Made by a program: the position numbers and the translations under genes
NCBI GenBank assembly: GCA_017962825.1
Contig: JAGCUO010000155.1
Location: forward strand, 1 to 64,000
Length of the DNA: 64,000 nt
Source: Lachnospiraceae bacterium
GTDB taxonomy: Bacteria > Bacillota > Clostridia > Lachnospirales > Lachnospiraceae
Direction of reading: 5' to 3'
The notes under the pieces: generated by a model
What the model saw: the letters and a program-made list of their open reading frames with translations, nothing else
Told to the model about the DNA's origin: nothing
The model's database searches: none
Shown here: one piece after another, positions 46,701 to 54,448 of the stretch
Layout of the letters: the number at the start of each line of letters is the position of its first letter
Position numbering within the stretch: position 1 is the first letter of the stretch

Positions 46701-47525
46701 ATGGCTTCACCTTTTGTTTATGTGCTGAAGGATTCAAAGCACAGAAAAAAAATCAGACGCCAAATGATCGTTGCATCGGACGATGTTAATGAACGGATCA
46801 AGCCGGTGAGGATTCATAAGGGACTCATTTACACCGGTACATTGATCTTATGTACCGTTCTCGGTGTGTCCGTAGGATATTTTGCCAACGAAGCAAGTAT
46901 TATCAAGCACTATACCGATGGCATCGAAACGAGAAACGAGCAGATCGCATCACTTCAGTCTGAAGTATCAAGACTTAACGAAGTTATTTCTTCCAAAGAT
47001 TCCGAGATAATGATCCTCTCCCAGACCGTAAACACAAAGAGCAATGAGCTCGCTGATTTAAACGGTCAGTTGGAGAGCCTGTACATTCCTACCGGATTTC
47101 CTTTAAGCGGTTCCGCTTCAATGTCGAATACTTTTGACGGGGATATTCCCGTTATCATTTTTAACGGTTCGGAAGGTGATTACTGCAAAGCAACAGCTGC
47201 AGGCACCGTTATCGAGATAAGAACAAATCCCAAAAGTGATGATGACGGATCCATTGCCGAATATTATGTTGCCGGTGAGACGGTTGACAGTTCCGAAAAA
47301 GAAGTAAGGGACCTGGGCTATTATACCGTCATCACGATTGATCATGGCAACGGTTATCTCACCATCTACATGAACGATGGTGATCCGATGGTATCCGAAG
47401 GTGATACCGTATTTGCCGGTAATACTCTTTACAATCTTAAATCGGGCAATACCTCACTGGGTTATAAGATGATTTATGAAGGCAATTTCATAAATCCGGA
47501 TGAGGTTATGATAATCAGCGGCTGA
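46701..47525 (+). CDS. membrane-anchored degenerate LytM/M23-like protein
   Basis: 274 aa. Basic N-terminal head, one TM helix at about residues 36-56, a coiled coil at about 65-128, and a C-terminal beta domain (about 140-270) that follows the M23/LytM plan (ATAAGTVIEI, VITIDHGNGYLTIYMNDG, VSEGDTVFAGNTLYNL). The metal-binding residues seem lost. The usual YxHL is YMND, and the usual HLHFE is LGYKMIYE. It is therefore likely non-catalytic, like EnvC/NlpD-type activators. It stands 50 bp before a bactofilin gene, a pairing known for M23 proteins in cell-shape control. Confidence 0.82.
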   Translation: MASPFVYVLKDSKHRKKIRRQMIVASDDVNERIKPVRIHKGLIYTGTLILCTVLGVSVGYFANEASIIKHYTDGIETRNEQIASLQSEVSRLNEVISSKDSEIMILSQTVNTKSNELADLNGQLESLYIPTGFPLSGSASMSNTFDGDIPVIIFNGSEGDYCKATAAGTVIEIRTNPKSDDDGSIAEYYVAGETVDSSEKEVRDLGYYTVITIDHGNGYLTIYMNDGDPMVSEGDTVFAGNTLYNLKSGNTSLGYKMIYEGNFINPDEVMIISG

Positions 47526-47575
47526 TCGCAAGATCTTCCGTACAAAAGATTAAGGATTTTCAAGGGAGTACAGTA

Positions 47576-48061
47576 ATGAAGAATCAGAAATTGAATATCA
47601 GTACGCTTATCGGCAAAGGTTCCGTAATGAACGGAGATTTTGCTGCTCCGGGCAGCGTCCGTATCGACGGTAAGATAACCGGCAACGTTAATGTAGAAGG
47701 TACTCTTGTCATCGGTACAAGCGGTTTTATCAAGGGAAACGTAAAGTGCGGCGGCATTGTAGTCGGCGGTGAGATTGAGGGAAATATCATTGCTCCCGAA
47801 AGAGCAGAGCTTTCTTCCACCTCAAGAGTCATCGGCGATATCCACACCGGAAATATCATCATTGATGATAAAGCGCTGTTTCAGGGAAGATGCATTATGG
47901 ATGAGGAGGGTGCTCCCGTAAGAGGCAAGGAAACCTTATCCTATAAGGCCAAGGAAAGAAAAGATTCCAGAAAGGCCGCTTCCGAGGTTAAAGATGCCCT
48001 TGAGGAAGCCAAAGATAACGAGCCCGAACCTGTTGAAGAAACAGTTACAGAAACTGAATGA
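47576..48061 (+). CDS. bactofilin (polymer-forming cytoskeletal protein)
   Basis: 161 aa. The bactofilin beta-helix occupies residues about 8-110: TLIGKGSVMNGDFAAPGSVRIDGKITGNV, then repeated GTLVIGTSGFIKGNVK and VVGGEIEGNIIAPERAEL. A Lys/Glu-rich disordered tail follows. Bactofilins form filaments that place peptidoglycan enzymes. The upstream LytM-like protein is its probable membrane partner. Confidence 0.95.
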   Translation: MKNQKLNISTLIGKGSVMNGDFAAPGSVRIDGKITGNVNVEGTLVIGTSGFIKGNVKCGGIVVGGEIEGNIIAPERAELSSTSRVIGDIHTGNIIIDDKALFQGRCIMDEEGAPVRGKETLSYKAKERKDSRKAASEVKDALEEAKDNEPEPVEETVTETE

Positions 48062-48063
48062 TA

Positions 48064-48134
48064 ATATGACAAAAGGGACGTACCCCGCTGTCAGGAAAAA
48101 CTCCTGACAGCGGGGTACGTCCCTTTTGTCATAT
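48064..48134. repeat. REP-like perfect inverted repeat, copy 3 / bidirectional terminator
   Basis: Two perfectly complementary 33-bp arms (48064-48096, 48102-48134) around AAAAC. The head is TGACAAAAGGGACGTACCCC and the tail GACAGCGGGG. It lies exactly between the convergent bactofilin and YerC genes, 3 bp from each, and would give a strong hairpin with a short T-run on either strand. Confidence 0.92.
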
Positions 48135-48137
48135 CAC

Positions 48138-48437
48138 TTATTGATTATCTTTTTCTTTCATTCTGGCAAGGACTACATCATATCCGTCATTACCGTATGT
48201 GAGACTTCTGTTGACTCTGCTGATGGTAGCGGTGGATGCTCCGGTCTTGGCAGATATCGCAAGATAGGTCTGACCTTCCTTTAACATCTTCGCTACTTCA
48301 AATCTCTGGGACATACTGACCAGCTCACCGATGGTGCACAGATCTTCGAAGAAAGAATAGCATTCATCGAGGGTCTGAAGCTCAAGGATGCCTTTAAAAA
48401 GCTGATCCACAGATTCTGACTTCAACTTTTCATTCAT
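48138..48437 (-). CDS. YerC/YecD family TrpR-related regulator
   Basis: 99-aa protein of the TrpR superfamily. An N-terminal helical section (LFKGILELQTLDECYSFFEDLCTI) is followed by the HTH VAKMLKEGQTYLAISAKTGASTATISRVNRSL. YerC-type regulators are often linked to histidine metabolism in Gram-positives; hisA is 1.6 kb away, which may be coincidence. AAAGGAGA precedes the ATG on the - strand. Confidence 0.92.
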   Translation of the reverse strand: MNEKLKSESVDQLFKGILELQTLDECYSFFEDLCTIGELVSMSQRFEVAKMLKEGQTYLAISAKTGASTATISRVNRSLTYGNDGYDVVLARMKEKDNQ

Positions 48438-48663
48438 TGTAATCTGTTCTCCTTTATCCGTAAGGATCCTGTATAGGATTCCTGCTTATTTAATTACTTT
48501 TACAAGTTAAAATTTTAATACTTTAATCAGTGAAAGTAAAGAGGGCATAAGAAAGCAACAAAACATTACAAAATCCGTGTCAAAATGTATGGTTTGGTTG
48601 GTGGATAGTGTGACCGTCTCGGGATAATATGATGTTAACAATTATTGCAAAAGTGAGGTATGT

Positions 48664-49755
48664 ATGAGAAAACATTATTTAGACAACATCAGATGGATCA
48701 CCGTGGTCATTGTACTGATATATCACGTCTTCTACATGTATACCGCAACAGGTGTGCCCGGGGGAATCGGAAATATAACGGGACTCAAGGTTCAGTATTG
48801 GGATATATATCAATATGCGGTTTATCCCTGGTTCATGTTCCTGCTTTTTATCATATCCGGTATCAGTTCAAGACTGTATCTGGATAACCACACGGAAAAG
48901 CAGTTCATAAAGAGCAGGACAACCAAGCTTCTTGTTCCTTCCACCATAGGTCTTTTTGTTTTCTGGTTTATTCAGGGATATCTCAATATGTCCTTCGGTG
49001 ATGCGTTTAGTAATATGTCCGGTGTGCCGAAAATAATACGATATTTCATCATGGTTTTATCGGGAATCGGTGTGCTCTGGTATATTCAGGTTCTTTGGCT
49101 GTTTTCGATCCTGCTTATACTTGTCAGGAAGATTGAAAAGGACAGACTTTGGAATCTCGGTAAGAAGACAGGCATCATCTTGGTAATACTTATGTCACTT
49201 CCGGCATTTGCGGGGGCACAGGTACTCAATACTCCCATCATAGCTGTATACCGTTTCGGATATTATGCGGTGGCGTTTTTCCTGGGATATTTTGTTTTCT
49301 CACATGACGAGGTAATAGAGGTTTTAAAGAAATATTTCTTCCTGCTTCTTGCAGTGGCGCTTATCCTTGGCTTTATATTTTGTTATAAGTACTTTGGCGA
49401 AAATTACGCTGATGCACCAATAAACAGATATCCCCTTTTTACTTCATTCGGATGGTTTGCTTCCATGGCTGTCTTAGGGGGCGGTGCAGGGTATCTTGAT
49501 TTTGCAAACGGCTTTACGACATGGATGACAAAGAGGAATTTCGGATTATATGTATTCCACTATCTCGGAATATCTTTGGTTGCATTTTTTATAGGAATCC
49601 GCGGAAGTGTTCATCCCGCACTTGTTTATCTGCTTTCTTTTGTTTCGGGATTTGTCACTTCATATGTACTGTACGAAATAATATCGAGAATTCCTTTCTT
49701 CAGATGGGCAGTCCTGGGTATATCGGTTAGAAAAAAGGAGAAAAAAATTGTTTAA
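48664..49755 (+). CDS. acyltransferase family 3 membrane protein
   Basis: 363 aa with about ten hydrophobic helices. The N-terminal LDNIRWITVVIVLIYHVFYMY carries the conserved Arg and His of the acyltransferase-3 family (OafA/YrhL-like), which O-acylate surface glycans or small molecules. The acceptor is not readable. Its 3' end overlaps the next gene by 8 bp. Confidence 0.85.
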   Translation: MRKHYLDNIRWITVVIVLIYHVFYMYTATGVPGGIGNITGLKVQYWDIYQYAVYPWFMFLLFIISGISSRLYLDNHTEKQFIKSRTTKLLVPSTIGLFVFWFIQGYLNMSFGDAFSNMSGVPKIIRYFIMVLSGIGVLWYIQVLWLFSILLILVRKIEKDRLWNLGKKTGIILVILMSLPAFAGAQVLNTPIIAVYRFGYYAVAFFLGYFVFSHDEVIEVLKKYFFLLLAVALILGFIFCYKYFGENYADAPINRYPLFTSFGWFASMAVLGGGAGYLDFANGFTTWMTKRNFGLYVFHYLGISLVAFFIGIRGSVHPALVYLLSFVSGFVTSYVLYEIISRIPFFRWAVLGISVRKKEKKIV

Positions 49756-50173
49756 GGATAATATCGTTAATCTCAGAAAGATCCACGACATGACTCAGGA
49801 AGATCTTGCGGAAAAGGTCGGTGTTACCAGACAGGCCGTTGCAAAATGGGAATCGGGTGAGACATTACCCGATCTTGAAAAATGCAGATTGCTTGCGGAA
49901 ACTTTCGGCGTATCTCTTGATGATCTCGCCAATTACGAGCCTGAAGAAAATCTGGGACTTGATGTTCCTCCCAAAGGAAAACATCTCTTCGGACTTGTAA
50001 CGGTTGGAGATAAAGGCCAGATAGTTATACCCGCAAAGGCAAGAAAACTGTTTGATATAAATCCCGGAGATTCCCTTGTGGTGCTCGGTGATGAAGGACA
50101 GGGGCTTGCCATCATCAAATCGGAGCATTTTCTGAATCTTGCAAATATCATCAGGAAAGTCACCAAGAAATAA
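49748..50173 (+). CDS. HTH-AbrB fusion transcriptional regulator
   Basis: 141 aa with two DNA-binding modules. Residues 2-58 are an XRE/Cro HTH (LRKIHDMTQEDLAEKVGVTRQAVAKWESGE), and residues 78-125 a SpoVT/AbrB swapped-hairpin domain (GLVTVGDKGQIVIPAKARKLFDINPGD). TTG start with AAAAGGAG 7 bp upstream, inside the last codons of the acyltransferase gene, so the two are co-translated. Probable autoregulator of this pair; ligand unknown. Confidence 0.85.
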   Translation: MFKDNIVNLRKIHDMTQEDLAEKVGVTRQAVAKWESGETLPDLEKCRLLAETFGVSLDDLANYEPEENLGLDVPPKGKHLFGLVTVGDKGQIVIPAKARKLFDINPGDSLVVLGDEGQGLAIIKSEHFLNLANIIRKVTKK

Positions 50174-50242
50174 AGGCTGTTATCTTAGTTTGGTTTTATT
50201 ATGCCGGGATGGTAAAATATTTAGAAAAAGGAAACCATCCCC

Positions 50243-51145
50243 ATGAAGATATCATCATTTATGCCGCTGGCCAGATTTGGTGTCAGAACGGTTTTATTTC
50301 ATAAAAAAGATCCCATACTCGGAACTGTAATAGTGACCGATAAGTGTAATCTTAAATGCAAGCACTGCTCGGTAAACAATATAACTGCCGTCATCCATCC
50401 TTATGCTCAGATAAAAGGAGAGATGCAGCAGCTTTTTGACATGGGAATCCGTATTTTGTTTTTCTGCGGAGGCGAAACATTCCTGTGGAATGATTCGGGC
50501 AATACCATAAGAGACCTTGTTACGGAAGCAAAGGAAATGGGCTTTCTGATAGTTAATGTGGTTACTAACGGAACGCACACGATCGATCTTCCGGAAGCAG
50601 ATCTTATTCTTCTGAGTCTGGACGGGGACAAAGAGCGCCATAATGAGGTTCGCGGTGATACTTATGACACCATCATGGAAAATATTGCAAACGCCACTTC
50701 CGATAATATCTGTTTTTATATGGCCGTAAATCAGATCAACAAAAATGCCATAGAGCATGTATGCCGCCTGGCAAGAGATACGAAGAATGTAAGAGCGGTT
50801 TCTTTTAACTTCCATACGCCTTATCCGGATACGAGAGAACTGGCGCTTACAAAGGATGACAAGGCTGCATGCTGTAAGACAATTGAGAAGATGATGGATG
50901 AAGGGTGTCCCGTATTTAATCTGAAGAGTGCATTTCCCTATATTATAAACAATACTTTTCCTACTCCCTGTCATCAGTGCGTTGTAATAGAAAACGGTAA
51001 GATCTCCACATGCGGAAGATGCATCGATGTTCCCGGACTTTGCGACGAATGCGGATATTTCTTCGTTGCGGAATATACACTTTTATTCAGCGGAAACTTT
51101 AAGATTATTTTTGAAATGCTTCGTACTTATCTGAAATACGTTTGA
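50243..51145 (+). CDS. radical SAM protein with C-terminal Cys cluster
   Basis: 300 aa. Radical SAM [4Fe-4S] motif CNLKCKHC at about 36-43, GGE-type motif FFCGGETF, and substrate-barrel segment ILLSLDGDKERHN. The C terminus has six further Cys (CHQC, CGRC, CDEC), a reduced SPASM/twitch-like arrangement for an auxiliary Fe-S cluster. Closest by feel to the MoaA/PqqE/HpnH group. Starts after AAAAAGG; GGGATGGT and ACCATCCC (50206-50213, 50234-50241) flank a TAAAAT box and the ribosome binding site. 1 bp from a second radical SAM gene, so the two enzymes are likely one pathway. Reaction unknown. Confidence 0.82.
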   Translation: MKISSFMPLARFGVRTVLFHKKDPILGTVIVTDKCNLKCKHCSVNNITAVIHPYAQIKGEMQQLFDMGIRILFFCGGETFLWNDSGNTIRDLVTEAKEMGFLIVNVVTNGTHTIDLPEADLILLSLDGDKERHNEVRGDTYDTIMENIANATSDNICFYMAVNQINKNAIEHVCRLARDTKNVRAVSFNFHTPYPDTRELALTKDDKAACCKTIEKMMDEGCPVFNLKSAFPYIINNTFPTPCHQCVVIENGKISTCGRCIDVPGLCDECGYFFVAEYTLLFSGNFKIIFEMLRTYLKYV

Positions 51146-51146
51146 T

Positions 51147-52400
51147 ATGAGTTTGATGACAACGCTCACAAGAATGTGGCTTACAAGATCCTTTAAGCCC
51201 TTTCTTTTTACAAATGAATATGATGATGAATTACACTTCGAAGATCTGGATAATCTCGGATTGTATGTGCATATCCCTTTTTGCGAGAGGATATGTAATT
51301 TCTGTCCCTACTGCAAAGTCGGATTCGAAAAGAATCTTTGTGACAGATACATTGACGCCCTTGTCGAAGAAATCCACATGGTAGGAAAGCGCAATCCTGG
51401 TAAAAAGAAAACAACCAGTCTTTACTTCGGAGGAGGAACTCCCGCACTTGCGTCTGACCGTCTCGGAGAGATCATAAAGGCACTTGAAGAACACTTCATC
51501 ATCACCGAAGGGATCGGTGTAGAGCTGCATCCTTCAAATGTCACACCGGATACACTTCGTATATTGAAAAATGCAGGCGTTACAAAGATCAGTATCGGTA
51601 TTCAGTCCTTCGGTGAGAAATTCCAAAAGATTCTCGGAAGAAATACCGTGGATCCGGAGGAACTGAAAAGGGCTCTTGATGAAGTTCCTTTTGAAACCGT
51701 ATCCATGGATTTTATCTTTGCGCTCCCGGATCAGACTTATGAAGATATAAAGTCCGATATAGACAAGGCATTTGAATGCGGTGCCAATCATGTGGCAATA
51801 TATCCTTTTATTGATTTTACTTTTACTTCCAGTAAAGTTAAGGCTATGCCTAAGAAGGAAAAAAGAAATCTTCTTGATAAGATCACCGCATATTGTACCG
51901 AAAAGGGATATCCCAGAAATTCCATCTGGACCTTTGCATGTAAAGAAGATGCAAGGTATTCATCAATGACAAGGGATAATTTCCTGGGCTTCGGCTGCTC
52001 TGCAACAACGCTTTTAAGAGACAGATTTAAGATCAATACTTTTTCGGTGGAAGAGTATTGCAACCGAATAGGTGCAGGAAAGCTTCCTACATCACTTACC
52101 ATTAAATTCACACTTCGTCAGAGAATGGTCTATTACCTTTTTTGGACCGCATATTCAACCAAGGTTGATCCCAAAGGATTCGAGAAGTTTTTCGGTATGC
52201 CTTTAAAGAGGATGTACGGATTGGAATTTGCCATAGCAAAGCTTGCCGGATTTCTGACCGAGGAGGACGGTATATATACCATGACTCCCAAGGGAGCTTT
52301 CTATTACCATTATTACGAAAACTTCTATACTCTTGCTTATATAGATAAGATGTGGGGGATCATGAGAAAAGAGGCTTTCCCCGAACGGATAGTGCTTTAA
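51147..52400 (+). CDS. HemN/HemW-like radical SAM protein
   Basis: 417 aa. Start LGLYVHIPFCERICNFCPYC has the HemN/HemW-type C-x3-C-x2-C cluster, with an extra Cys 3 residues on. YFGGGTPA, the GVTKISIGIQSF motif and SMDFIFALPDQTYED are typical of the coproporphyrinogen oxidase-like family, and an Elp3-like barrel and HemN C-terminal domain follow. No heme synthesis genes are nearby. Annotated safely as coproporphyrinogen-III-oxidase-like; it may be a heme chaperone, a methyltransferase or another enzyme that works with its neighbour. Confidence 0.85.
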   Translation: MSLMTTLTRMWLTRSFKPFLFTNEYDDELHFEDLDNLGLYVHIPFCERICNFCPYCKVGFEKNLCDRYIDALVEEIHMVGKRNPGKKKTTSLYFGGGTPALASDRLGEIIKALEEHFIITEGIGVELHPSNVTPDTLRILKNAGVTKISIGIQSFGEKFQKILGRNTVDPEELKRALDEVPFETVSMDFIFALPDQTYEDIKSDIDKAFECGANHVAIYPFIDFTFTSSKVKAMPKKEKRNLLDKITAYCTEKGYPRNSIWTFACKEDARYSSMTRDNFLGFGCSATTLLRDRFKINTFSVEEYCNRIGAGKLPTSLTIKFTLRQRMVYYLFWTAYSTKVDPKGFEKFFGMPLKRMYGLEFAIAKLAGFLTEEDGIYTMTPKGAFYYHYYENFYTLAYIDKMWGIMRKEAFPERIVL

Positions 52401-52475
52401 TATGCTCTCTTAGTTGATGCGGAACCTTAAATAATCGTGTATAATTATATAGGTTATTCAGGTCAGGGGGGACTT

Positions 52476-53696
52476 ATGGATTACGAAAAGATCATTAATG
52501 ATTTTGTAAAAGAAGGCGCCGGGGAATTTATCATTACGGACAGAAACGGTAATGTACTTTTCAGAAACGGTGTCGAAGACTTCACCGATGAACAGTGGAT
52601 GGCATGGGCTGCGTTCAATATCGATTCGCAGATCATAGACCATGAGGAAGAATGGGAGATTTCTGACAGAAACGGCGGAAATTATTACAATGCAAAATCC
52701 ATCCCTGTCAAAGAAGGTGATGCAGAAGTAATCCTGCACCATGTTTACAATACCAGTCAGTATGCGACTCTTTTGCGCGATGTTTCGGGCTATCTGAAGG
52801 ATTGGAGAGACCTGAGTTCGTTTCAGACTGCAATGCTGGAAAAACTCTCGGGTAGTTATGAATCCTGTCTGCCGGTTGTTCTTAAATATTTCAAAGTATC
52901 AAGTGCAGTTATGTATATAGGACGTGGCCGGAAGATGGAAAGACATCTTCTTAATAAGGGCACGAAGACCATAGAATCCGCCCGTGTAGGCAGGGAGGAT
53001 GTTTTTGATACGCCAAAGGGAGAATTCCGTAAGCTCCCCGGAATGGGTGACAACGCGTATCTTTGCTATATCTCCGACAGTGCGATCAACGGTACGGATT
53101 ACTCACTGTATCTTTATTCCGGAGAACTTGAGAGCGATGACGATTTCAGCATGCATTACAACGTCATAAAGCTCTTTATTGAAAACGGACTTCTTCGTGA
53201 GCAGATCACTTACGAAAGTGAGCATGATAAACTCACATCCCTTTACAATAAAGGTAAGTACATGTCCATGCTTTCCGATTTTATTCCCAAGAAAACCCGT
53301 GTGGCAATCTACAACATGGACGTTAACTACCTTAAGAGAACCAACGATTCCCTCGGACATGAAGCGGGAGATGCACTTTTGGTCAAAGCCGGAAAAAGTC
53401 TTCTTGCGGTTGAAAGAGAAAATGTCAGAGGTTTCAGAATGGGCGGAGACGAATTCATGCTCCTCGGCTGGGATCTCGAAGAAGAGGAAGCACTTGCCAT
53501 TAAGAAGGAGTGGGAGGAAGCTCTGGATAAGCTCAATAAAAATGACAACGGTGTCGAATGCATCATCGCATGCGGTCTTGCTTACGGAAAGGGAGATTTT
53601 GATCTCAAAGAACTTCTGAAGAAAGCGGACGATCTGATGTATGAAAACAAAGTGGCTATAAAATTGTCACGTGGCGACGATCCTAATGCCAGGTGA
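52476..53696 (+). CDS. GGDEF diguanylate cyclase
   Basis: 406 aa, no TM helix. N-terminal sensor-like region of about 240 residues (PAS/GAF-like pattern, not identified), then a GGDEF domain: LTSLYNKGKY, MDVNYLKRTNDSLGHEAGD and the active-site motif FRMGGDEFML. An RxxD inhibitory site is not evident. Makes cyclic di-GMP if active. Start at the ATG after CAGGGGGGA; a GTG 13 codons upstream is in the promoter region (TATAAT 52440-52445). Next to the partner-switching genes. Confidence 0.92.
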   Translation: MDYEKIINDFVKEGAGEFIITDRNGNVLFRNGVEDFTDEQWMAWAAFNIDSQIIDHEEEWEISDRNGGNYYNAKSIPVKEGDAEVILHHVYNTSQYATLLRDVSGYLKDWRDLSSFQTAMLEKLSGSYESCLPVVLKYFKVSSAVMYIGRGRKMERHLLNKGTKTIESARVGREDVFDTPKGEFRKLPGMGDNAYLCYISDSAINGTDYSLYLYSGELESDDDFSMHYNVIKLFIENGLLREQITYESEHDKLTSLYNKGKYMSMLSDFIPKKTRVAIYNMDVNYLKRTNDSLGHEAGDALLVKAGKSLLAVERENVRGFRMGGDEFMLLGWDLEEEEALAIKKEWEEALDKLNKNDNGVECIIACGLAYGKGDFDLKELLKKADDLMYENKVAIKLSRGDDPNAR

Positions 53697-53721
53697 TCAA
53701 ATAGAGAACGGAGGAGATCAA

Positions 53722-54021
53722 ATGACTATCAATAAGACACAGGACGGAAGCAAACTTGAGATAGCGATCGAGGGAAGACTCGATACTATGACCGCACCTT
53801 CACTTGAGGAAGAGGTAAAGAATTCTCTTGAAGGTATCAAAGAACTGATTTTTGATTTCAAAGGCCTTGTATATGTTTCGTCCGCCGGACTTCGCGTGCT
53901 TTTGTCTGCTCAGAAGACAATGAACAAACAGGGCACCATGACCATTAAGAACGCGAACGAAGAAGTCATGGAGATTTTTGAAGTTACCGGCTTTGTAGAT
54001 ATTCTCAATATCGAAGAATAA
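53722..54021 (+). CDS. STAS-domain anti-sigma factor antagonist (RsbV/SpoIIAA-like)
   Basis: 99-aa STAS domain. The phospho-acceptor Ser is in GLVYVSSAGLRVLL. The ATG at 53722 follows GGAGGAG and is preferred to an upstream frame that overlaps the GGDEF gene. In this family the unphosphorylated form binds the anti-sigma kinase; the kinase and phosphatase genes follow directly. Confidence 0.93.
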   Translation: MTINKTQDGSKLEIAIEGRLDTMTAPSLEEEVKNSLEGIKELIFDFKGLVYVSSAGLRVLLSAQKTMNKQGTMTIKNANEEVMEIFEVTGFVDILNIEE

Positions 54022-54040
54022 AGCCCGGAAAGGACTGACA

Positions 54041-54448
54041 ATGAGAGAACTCAGCGTTGAAGCATTGGTCGAAAACCTGGATAAGGTGATCGCATTTGTC
54101 GATGAAGAACTCGACAGACTTGAAACCTCTGTCAAGATCCGTACCCAGATTGATATTGCGGTGGAAGAACTATTTGTAAATATAGCTCATTACGCATATA
54201 ATCCGCAGACGGGTCCTGCCACCGTGCGAGTTGAAGTGGAACAGGATCCTCTTGCCATTTCCATTACGTTCATAGATAAAGGTGTTCCTTATGACCCTCT
54301 TGCAAAGGCCGATCCCGATGTCACTCTTTCCGCAGATGAAAGAGAGATAGGCGGTCTCGGAATCTTTATGGTCAAGAAGAGTATGGACAGTATCGATTAT
54401 GAATATAAGGACGGGCAGAACATTCTGCACATCAAAAAGATAATATGA
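54041..54448 (+). CDS. RsbW/SpoIIAB-like serine kinase (anti-sigma factor)
   Basis: 135 aa GHKL ATPase. N box VEELFVNIAHYAY, G1 FIDKGVPYDP, G2 GGLGIFMVKK. Partner of the STAS protein upstream, with its stop overlapping the phosphatase start (ATGA). No sigma-B or sigma-F gene is in the module, so the output target lies elsewhere or is not a sigma factor. Confidence 0.93.
   Translation: MRELSVEALVENLDKVIAFVDEELDRLETSVKIRTQIDIAVEELFVNIAHYAYNPQTGPATVRVEVEQDPLAISITFIDKGVPYDPLAKADPDVTLSADEREIGGLGIFMVKKSMDSIDYEYKDGQNILHIKKII

Noticed and set aside
48459..48483. Imperfect palindrome AAGGATCCTGTATAGGATTCCT upstream of the YerC gene (quoted in part)
   Set aside because: Arms are short and imperfect and no -10/-35 is convincingly placed round it; kept as a note only.
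51147..52400. Assignment of the second radical SAM gene as true hemN/hemZ
   Set aside because: No other heme biosynthesis gene is present and the cluster motif differs from that of characterised enzymes, so only 'HemN-like' is justified.
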